Positions 47,544 through 64,000 of a stretch of 64,000 nt of DNA are shown in pieces. The position numbers and the translations under genes were made by a program. Below the pieces are notes generated by a model that saw nothing but the letters and a program-made list of their open reading frames with translations, had not been told where the DNA came from and did no database searches. The stretch is taken from positions 13,415,640-13,479,639 of the forward strand of contig JAVDOI010000012.1 in the NCBI GenBank assembly GCA_032191485.1. The letters run 5' to 3'. Origin of the DNA: Leptoclinus maculatus (Eukaryota; Chordata; Actinopteri; Perciformes; Stichaeidae). Numbering within the stretch: position 1 is the stretch's first letter; every line of letters begins with the position of its first letter.

Positions 47544-50500
47544 CAGCCCCTACTGGAAGACACCTCGCCTGCATCTCCACCCTGCTGCAAGTGTCCCTGT
47601 CAGCAGCTAACACACTCCCAGCTGCTCGAGAGGCGTTCTCCCGTTTGTGTCATTTTGTTTTGTTGTGTTTTTTTTTCCTCCCCCCCCCCACCCATGTTTA
47701 CATGTATTGAATCTTTTCCATTCATATTTTTTTTTTTTTTGGTGATATCTTTGTCTTTTCAAGCCTTCAACGTTGATTCCAAGGACTGATTCTAAAGTGT
47801 GTTTGCTTTAATCAATACTTTGATGACAATGGGTTGCAAGAAAACGTTTTTATATTTAAAAAAAACATGCATTCAACTTTGAATAGAGGCTAGATTATGT
47901 TTATTTCTATTGATTCCAAAGAATCTAGGGAAGCTATAAATCACGGTCAGAAATGTAGATATCTTTTGTTTAGATGAACACTGCTTTTTAAATCACTAGC
48001 AATAATAGAAGAAAGAAAAATCTATTTATTACTATAGTGCTTTACACTCCTTGTGTCTTAGATTGAACTTGAATGTGCCAATGCCTTATTAAGATGTGTA
48101 TACATCAATGTTGTATTGCTATGCACATTTTTTGGCTGTTAAGTCTTTGTCAGTCTTCCAGTTGAAATGTCTTCCTTGATGAATATTAATCATTTGTAGA
48201 TTTGATCTTATTTATGTATCTATGTTATGTACACATTCCCCCAAAAAATTTATTTATAACAAGGCATTTAAAAGAGCCTTTTTGAAACGACCGAGATAAG
48301 AAATCAAAGCACGTTAAAAATAGGAAGCTAATAGGTCTCCTTTAGGATAATTAAAATGAACAAAATCAGCCTTGATAATGGCTGATTGTAGTCTTTTATT
48401 CAGTGTCATAATGAGCAAGAAGCTGCACAACAAGTCAAGTTTCAACACACTGATGCGTCCTATAACCATCCAGTGCTGACTGCCCAGTAGCGTGTGCCAG
48501 ATATTTTATCAATAATCATTCTTCACCGACAAAACCACATAAATAAATACTTTTTTTTTTTTTAAATGCAGTCTCAAAAATAGCAGAATTGTAGTTCAAA
48601 TCAAAAAGAAAAAGCCTGTTGTGGCCCTGACACACGCACAATAAGCTGATTCTGCTTGCTAGATCTGATTGTTACATAAAGATGAAGGTGAATCAGTTCA
48701 GTTTTTATTGTATTCTTGTCTGTAGTGATCAGAACTGGTAAACTGCTACTATTTCAGCACACTCAGACGTGTGTGGATGCAAGTGCTGAGTTTTTATATT
48801 ATTGTCCATTTCCTAAATTATTATTATTATCATTTTTTTGTTTTTTACACCACTGTGGTGACATTTCACATCCAGGATGGGTTTTTTTTTCCTCCATTAT
48901 GTGAACATTTATATTGCCAAGGAGTAAAAGGAGACTGCTTTGGGATTTTGTATGACATGCATGACATTGTCAAAACACTGGAATGACCTCTATAATTTGA
49001 AACGTGGTTTGTTCACCTTTTTTTATCGAAACATAAACTATTGTATTTTACCTTTTCAAACGCATACAGAATATTGTATGAGATTGTAGATTCTTTATGG
49101 CGTATGGTTGTTGTATATTTCAGCAGTTTTGTTTTCAACAGTTGTAGCACATTGCATCAGTATGCCTTTGTTTATAACTACCTACCATACATTGAGAGCC
49201 CTGTTACAGCACAACCTCCATTTTGTTAAACTATGCAATGGTTGACGTTGTGCCTGCAGAGCGGCATCGTGTCTCGACAATGTGATCTCCTTAGGAATTA
49301 GCCTAAAACAGTGTCAAAGTAATTCTCTTTCTAATTGATTTAAAGTGCCTTACAGTCCTTTCTGTTACCCTGCTGATGTTAGAGGAGTTAAGACAGTGAT
49401 GCAAAATGTTGTTGATGTTTATACTGGTGTTTGGTGCTTCATGTATTAGCTGAAGAGTGCCAAAGTACTTCAGAGAGCAGTAGGAAAGGGTCGTTAGTCG
49501 GTACAAGATTACACTACCCTCTCGGACTCGAGCCACAAGAAGTGGTTTGTTATGATGAAACCCCAAAGTGTTCAGTACTGAATGAATATTTAAGGCATTA
49601 TGAAATAAATTATCATAAGAGTAAATAGAGAATTCTGAAATAATTTAATATATTATTTCAAACCATAATCATTAATACATGTTATTTCGTTATTATTATT
49701 TTCATATGAAGTGTTTTATTTATTTCAGTCTGTACAGAATTTTTTTATTTTTTAAAGTGCCCTTTTTCTTGCTTAATAATGGCATAATCCCCAAAGACAC
49801 TTTTATTTCAAAATTGTCACCACCCCTTCTATTTTAAAAAAAAGTTCACCACCCCTTCACACCCTCAGGCAATCACTGAATCCTCTCTATACAGACTTAG
49901 CAACAGCCACAAGCTCCTGTTAGCTAGAGCAACCACAGTGCTAAAACTAATACTACAGGCTGTAGCAACGGACAAAGTAACAAACTGCTAATTTACTTTA
50001 GCACAACATGGCTACCAATGCTACCCAGCTAACTAGCTAGGTTGGCTTGTGACCTTTGATTGTATGGAGCCAGTGTTAACAGTAGCATCTAACTCATTAA
50101 GTCAGTGTTACCGTGACAGTTGTTGTGCCTTTAAAGTTATTTTTTTAGAGAAAGAAACGTTATTATGAAGAGCAAAAGCATATGTGTGCGTTTGTCACAG
50201 GCAACAGGTGCTACCTAGCCAGCAGGCAGTTGTTGTTCCTGCTGAGAGGGTCATGTGATAACATTTAAAAGAACTAAAGAAAAAGTGTCATTGGGGAAAG
50301 TGCAATGCTATGAAAATAAGAATGATGAAACAACATTTTATAGTGAGCTGAGTTTTGATAAGTTGTAAAATGATTTGACTAGCGGCCCGGCTTTAGGGAT
50401 GGCGATGTTGGTCAGTTTACCACTTTTGGTCCAGACTGAAATATAACAACAGTTAGATGGATTGCTATGACATTTGGTACATAAATGCATGGTGCCCAGT

Positions 50501-51740
50501 GGATGAATCCTAATTATTAGGGTGATCCTCTGACTTTTCATCTAGCACCACCAGCAGGTTGACATTTTTGGCTGTTAGTGAAATGTCCTGTGCCTCACAG
50601 CGCCGCTATATGGCTATAGCCTCCTAATCTTGTAATATTTTACTTGTTTATTCATATGATTGTTTAATTCATAATGTCTCTATGTATTTCATGTATTTTA
50701 TATTGAACACGTTGGCGTGGTTGTTCATGTTTTATGTTTATTAAGGTTAAACTCTACACTGAAGGGGATGTTTCCAAAGTTGTACTGAATATTCAATATC
50801 CTTTTGAGACTAGTGTGAATGTAGTTCAATGTGATGACTGCCAAAATGCGTTGCCAAAATTAGATGCACAATACGTTTGTTTAAAAGGTATAAATAGCAG
50901 GTTTTTTTTAACAGCTTAGCTGATCCACCTGTTAGTGATGTTTCTCTTCCATAATGACAAGCAATACCTAAAATATGAGTTCAATCAGGCCTTTGCGGAA
51001 GTTAATTCCCATCTTTGGAAACAGTAGTTTGGAAGAAAGACAAAACTGAAGGTCTACTTAATAATTGCTTTTCTGGAGCTTTCAACTGCATCCCACAGTC
51101 TTCATCAGCAGCTGTCGTCACATGACAGTAAAGTAGTATGAAACTTCTGTCGATGTGTTTGAAAGCCTAGAACAAGCCAGTAAGTGGACCTTGAGTTGAT
51201 TTTCTTTTGTTTTTGCCATGGGTGAATTACAGCTAGAGTGGACTGCTGAATGGCCTTCATGGTTACACCAATGCCAGCTACTGAGCCTTAATTGTGCAAT
51301 AGACACAGGTAACATTGCCCTTTGACTGAACCCAAATAAGCTTTATTTTTTAATGGAACATGAATCATCTAAACCCCTGAAATGTGACAGGTTAGAATGA
51401 ACCTGATGGTGGTGGCACATCATTTAAAGCCATCATTATGACCGATTCCTCTTAATGGATCTTCCAGCTATTAATTATTATGGCACATTATGGGTAAACC
51501 ACTAATGAAGAACCATGTTAGCTCGATTTAGATCTCTTCTGCTTAGTCTCATTCCTGTGGTTTATACAGACAATGTTTTCTGCTGATGTTGCTACTGTTC
51601 TTATTGTTACAGCTTATATGAAATGAATGTAGCAATAGTTACTGTACGCATTGGGTTCAGAGTAGTGAACTCAAACCCATTGGTACTCGATGTGGAAACT
51701 ATCTTGTGAGAAATATTAAAAGTTTTATTTGAATGTTTGT
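47544..51740 (+). other. mitf: Probable 3' UTR of mitf
   Basis: AT-rich, non-coding, with no intervening gene. ATTAAA at 51715-51720 followed by a T/G-rich stretch is a reasonable distal polyadenylation site; earlier AATAAA-type signals (for example near 49603) could be used too. It carries seed matches for miR-137 (47998-48005; 51631-51637), miR-182 (48914-48920; 50851-50858), miR-96 (49457-49464) and miR-25/92 (51294-51301). A dispersed-repeat copy (50340-50612) appears inserted in it. Confidence 0.55.
50340..50612. repeat. Repeat copy inside the probable mitf 3' UTR
   Basis: Carries GGATTGCTATGACATTTGGT, GATGAATCCTAATTATTAGG, GTGATCCTCTGACTTTTCAT and GTGCCTCACAGCGCCGC, the same family as 31975-32290. 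Confidence 0.5.
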
Positions 51741-54645
51741 AGAGTTTGTGTTTTTCTTGATAATATAAATCTGCTAATGCTAACTCTTTTTTTGCAAATA
51801 TGCAGATATTTATTAATATGGTTCACTTTAGGCCTCCCTATTTAATATTTATAAGCAGTGTACGAACATGTAATAAATGTTTATAAAACACTATAATGTA
51901 GTCATATGGATAGATATATTATATATGGATATGTTAAGTGTTTTTTAATAATTTCTCCACAATTACAATTTCTCATATGAAGACACATTGTTACAACTAT
52001 TTTACTACATTGACATTCATTATCTGTTAATACTGCAGCCTCCACTAAGAGGAGGAGTTATATATATGTTGACAAATACATTTTTGTCACAACATGGATG
52101 CTCGGTTCTACTACACACCGTTGGTAGTAACTGGAGATGCCTTATCAACAAGACCCATGCATTGTTAGCGAGCAAACAAGCATTGAAGAAATTGTCCAAA
52201 TCATCTTCAATAGCAATATTTCTTCCATACCAGCAGAAACTACAGCCCACAATATGTCAGTAGTCAGTTTATCAGTGAAAAAAACTTGCTTTAAAAATGG
52301 TTGGCAGTAAGGTGGAAATATACACTGTTATAGGTGTAATCTAATTGTTGAGGGCTGGAGTCTATAGGACATCAAGTTTTGGACATGAGGCACCAGAATT
52401 ACAGTGAGCGAGCCAGCAGATTCCCCCGAAAAGGGACTTTATTTTGACATGAACTTCCCCTTTAACTTTGTCAAGTGGTGGGTCCGTATTAATTACACAA
52501 TCAGAGAAAGATGCATGACATTGTTCCATGCAGTTACCCATCTTAAACACGCAATTATTAATCTCCTTCTCATTGGCTCTGAGCAAAGATAGATTATATT
52601 TAACACAAACAATAAATCAGTTAAACACTGGAATTAATCCTAAAAGGAACTAAACACATGGCATTATCAAACTGTTAAACCTCAGTGGAATTTCGCCAAA
52701 TCGTCATTTAAAATAACACTGAAGGAGGTAACATAAAGGTGATTGAGCCTATGGCCCACTGATGAAAGATTTGCAATATTTGTATTGCAAATAATGCAGT
52801 ATATGTTTTTTCTCCATTGTACACACACAAAAAAAAGGAACTATAGCACACATTTCTGAAAACTTGAAGCTTGTGTATCAACAAAAGGACTGCAGATTAT
52901 CAGAGCACTGATTCAGGGTGGATTCAGTTCACTTGTGTCTCGTTGACTCCAGACATCACAGGTGAGCCTGTGGCTCCTCCCAGAGTTCATCAAGATTATG
53001 GCAGACATGGAAAACTTTCAACAAACACACTTGGTTGGTGTTTATCGGCTACCACATGCAAGACCATCAGGAAAATCACTCGCTTGATCAATGATTATGC
53101 AATGATTAGCACCTTTAACATCTTCACCATTAGGCTTGATTTTACTGGTGATACTTTAAAGAGTCACTAAACCCCCAAACCTCTTTTTTTCCCAGCTGAA
53201 AACCATAGATATTTAGTTATGCTGTTGATGGAATAAGGTCTTAATTACATCTTAGTGGAAAATATTTGAATCCTCAAATTGTGCATGTAGCGACCGCCCT
53301 GTACTGGTTGACACCTGGCCACAGCAACAGAATTTAGCTATTGGCTGATCAGGAGGCAGCTTTTGTCACCAGCCACCCCCCACCACCCATGCTAGCGATT
53401 CGCATTAAAGATATTGACACGGTAATTTAAATCAAACGGTCATTTAAAATGGTAATGTCCGGCCTAGCAGTTCATGCGGTGCTTTTTATGTTCTGTACAA
53501 CTGTAAGCATGAAAGCATGGTGAAATGTGCAGGCTAGCTAGCTAACCAGCCAAGCCTGTTAAGTGAGTAAAATTGAACATCTGAATGCTTCATCCACACA
53601 CTTGTCACAGCAGAGGAAAGCACATTGCTTTGGCCAGAAAATCCATCAATAACACCGATTCGGTTCAAGTGAGAAAAAGCTTTGCGCTGTGCTGTAATTG
53701 TGCTACACTGGTTACAGAGCTGACGATAGAAGGGAAGTGTAACATGGTGTTACACATTCAAAGGTCAATGACATCCTCCAGATACGCTCAAAGCAGGCAC
53801 CCCAACCAGCCCGTAGGAGCTGCTAGTGCAGCGACTATAGGACAGTATCCCCATCTAGCTTCCCACCCACCAACAGAACCAATTGTATTTGGAATGCATG
53901 ACCAAGTTGCATCTGTGCCGGTCTCTGCAGTGGTAGGGGAGTGTTTGGTGATGCACATGTTTCACATGCGAGTTACAGCAGCCAAAATAGAAAGGTATTT
54001 TACCTCCCCCAGTCAATGGAGCACACCAATTGACGTATAGCCACAAGTTGACCAACGAACCTGAACAAATTATAAATTAAAACATATTTTGATTTGTGTA
54101 AGATTCTAATCACAGTAATTTGGCATTGAACACATAAACCAGATTAAATTCAGTTTGTAACTTGTGAATGGCTGCGAGTTGTTATTTGAAAGCGCGCTCC
54201 CAGACCCCCGGTATCCTGAGTGAGTCATGCTGCAGGGAGAGAGCCACCGGAAACGTACAGGATGTCAGTGAAGAGGACGTGGAAATGGCTCAACATACAC
54301 ACACACACACACTCTCCTGCCCTCCCTTCCACTCTGACAGGACAGGATGTTTGCATTTGATTACTTTGCTCGGTGGGGCGAGTGTGGCTTTAACGACAAA
54401 TTACCTATTTTCATCTTTTCATTGTGACAACCAACTCTGCACTGATTCACAGGGTGGCAGTAGTCACCTGCTTGAAGCACACATGCCACAGACCATGTGA
54501 GTTTCCACATGAGGTCGCTATTAAAGACTCTTAGTAATGCAGGCATAGATTTGAATAAGATGAGACAGTAACACCGTTTGTTTAGCATTCAAGATTTCAA
54601 CATTCATAATGTTTGTGATTTGCAGGCCAGAAGGTGAGGAACTTC
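51741..54645. other. Intergenic stretch between mitf and mdfic2
   Basis: The two genes converge here. No recognisable exon. A longish ORF near 53585-54040 sits in repeat-like sequence and resembles nothing I know. The 3' UTR of mdfic2 should occupy part of the right side, below 54646. Confidence 0.5.
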
Positions 54646-55850
54646 TCAGCGATAGCAGATCTCTGACATCTCCATGGCCAGCTCTATAAGTTCTCCTGCG
54701 TCCTGACAGGAGCCACAACAGTTGCAGTCCAGCTCCAGATTGTAATTGCAGCAGTCCTTTCCCTGCTGGTCACTGGACGCCATGATGTATTTGTACGAGG
54801 GAAAACAGCGACTCACAGCCCTCTCACATGTATCCAACAGGAGAGCCGTAAATTCGTGAAAACGACAATGCAGACAGGCAAGAAGAAGTGTTGCACATTC
54901 ATCTGGTGGAAGTGAAGAGGTAGAGTAATAGAAGAGAAAAATAAAAAAGAGGAAAAGGTAGTAAGAAATCACACCCTCTTAAAGTGTCATCCAGTGCACC
55001 TCTGACCAGATGTCAACTATACACCATTCATTAACTTGTCAAGAACGCTACAGATCCAGGGATTCTCAATTTGATCAACTTAAGGAGTTAAACAATACCT
55101 CCACTAGCAGGCTGGTGTGAATCATCAGAGGAGAAAACACTGCTGCTGCTCTTAAACTTGTCAGAACACACGGAGAAGCTGGATCCACTGCCACCCAGGG
55201 GATCATGGGAACTGGGATTGGTGTCCAGCTTGTCGGGTTCTTGCTCTGATATGGTGCTCAGTCTGCATACCCCACTGAGCAGCGTGCCTGTCATCTTTTT
55301 AGGTGGATTGTCCATCACTAGACTGGGGATGCTGCCTTTGAAAGAATGATAAAAAACAAAACAATAACCGTAATGTTTTTGGAACAAAATCATATAAATT
55401 CACTCAGCACACAGTCCAATCTCTGGTAGATACATTTTTCAGATCCTCTATGAGGCAGTTTTAATAATTCAGAGCACCATTAACATGCAGTATGTCAGGG
55501 AGGTGAGGCCTGAAGTGTATAATGGAGGAGGCTTGCTCAATAAAACTTCAGCGAAGAGAGATTATTGATTTGGAAGCTTTTATTTGGATCTAGTTTCCTG
55601 GTCTGAATCGGGCAGGAGGAAAATATATAGTGTGAAAATATACTCCTCCACTAACATTTGGCATCCACCACTTACATCAATCACACTGCAGTTTTATTGT
55701 AGTTGTGACTAACAATAACTTCATCTGAGCAGTATTTAGCCGGATCAGACATGGAATATACAACAACCTACCATCGGTCTCCTGCTCCTCTATTGTCTCG
55801 AGCTCGATGCCATCTTGACTATTCACAGGAAGCTTTAAATCTGCTGTCAT
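54646..55850 (-). CDS. mdfic2: mdfic2, MyoD family inhibitor domain-containing protein 2
   Basis: Three coding exons on the minus strand (55772-55850, 55099-55335 and 54646-54902) join in phase to 190 residues, about the size of human MDFIC2. Exon 1 starts MTADLKLPVNSQDGIELETI. Exon 2 is serine-rich, with MDNPPKKMTG. The last exon is the cysteine-rich I-mfa domain: ECATLLLACLHCRFHEF, DTCERAV, KDCCNYNLELDCNCCGSCQD, and the end LIELAMEMSEICYR. I-mfa proteins bind transcription factors, and MDFI/MDFIC also associate with PIEZO channels; MDFIC2 itself is little studied. The position between mitf and foxp1 is the same as in human. An AG lies directly before the ATG, so an untranslated first exon further upstream is possible. 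Confidence 0.9.
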
Positions 55851-63462
<7,612 letters not shown>

Positions 63463-63783
63463 CTGCACCGTAGAGGAAAAACAACAGAAACTAAATGTTA
63501 ATTATATACAACATAGGTAGGCTGTTTTGGGTGTGTGTGTGTGTGTGTGTGTATGCGTGCAAGCTACTTTCATTCCATCTACTTGGGCCGCATTCTAGTG
63601 CAGACAATCAGTGCGTTTACATGTAAACGAGAAACCGTATCTCTTTAATCAGGGTAAAGGATTACGAGACACGGCTTCATTTCTGCTGGAGTAACCTCAT
63701 TTCTTCGTCATGTATGTATATACAGAGTTTCTAACAGTGATTTTAACAAGAGCACACGCACACGCACACACACACAAGACACG

Positions 63784-63816
63784 GTGACATTGCTGTCACC
63801 GTGACAGCAATGTGAC
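63784..63816. repeat. 33-bp palindrome
   Basis: GTGACATTGCTGTCAC and GTGACAGCAATGTGAC flank a single C. Near-perfect self-complementarity around the centre, in a foxp1 intron. Confidence 0.85.
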
Positions 63817-64000
63817 AGGATAAAAAGGAAAACTTTTAGTGGTGAATCCTTGTATCCAAAATAATTCAATCCAAAGTTCAACTGAGAGTGAAACAAACAG
63901 CTCGAAACACGTTTCCACAGCTGGACAGTACCCCCCCCCCCACACACACACACACACACAAATACATCATGTGCTCGCTCACTAAAGACTTTGTTCTCTC

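Noticed and set aside
53585..54040. 151-codon ORF on the plus strand between mitf and mdfic2
   Set aside because: No recognisable domain, no splice or promoter context, and the surrounding sequence has the composition of dispersed repeats.

Overview
The window is vertebrate nuclear DNA from a ray-finned fish, most probably a percomorph teleost. It has GT-AG introns of about 100 bp to more than 7 kb, long (CA)n and (TA)n tracts, and short inverted-repeat elements of kinds common in teleosts. All protein coding is in short spliced exons. The gene order frmd4b - mitf - mdfic2 - foxp1 matches the human 3p14-p13 block, which supports each identification.

Layout. 254-9589 (minus): 20 coding exons of frmd4b, covering the FERM domain, the cytohesin-binding coiled-coil region and most of the tail. 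The last exon lies off the left edge. A probable untranslated first exon is near 16.9-17.1 kb. 17.1-23.1 kb: spacer between the divergent frmd4b and mitf promoters. 23329-47543 (plus): complete mitf, with a 511-residue A-form whose ten exons all join in phase. Alternative first exons 1H (30752) and 1M (42756) are also readable. An apparently undescribed 39-nt cassette exon candidate sits at 41810-41848. A probable 4.2-kb 3' UTR runs to about 51.74 kb. 54646-55850 (minus): mdfic2 in three coding exons (190 residues). 57581-63462 (minus): the last 14 coding exons of a foxp1 gene (540 residues, from the glutamine-rich region through zinc finger, leucine zipper, forkhead and acidic tail). Its N-terminus lies off the right edge.

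These genes are conserved neighbours, not a pathway operon. FRMD4B is a cortical scaffold that binds cytohesins. MITF is the bHLH-leucine-zipper regulator of pigment cells, retinal pigment epithelium and lysosomal genes. MDFIC2 is an I-mfa-domain protein. FOXP1 is a forkhead repressor. The most interesting signals are in mitf: the A, H and M promoters are all readable in one fish gene, although teleost mitf duplicates are reported to have divided them. Other signals are the cassette exon candidate, a cluster of microRNA seed matches in the 3' UTR, and long (UG)n tracts in the foxp1 transcript. Exon boundaries were set by eye from splice consensus, reading phase and family similarity; no alignment or expression data were used.
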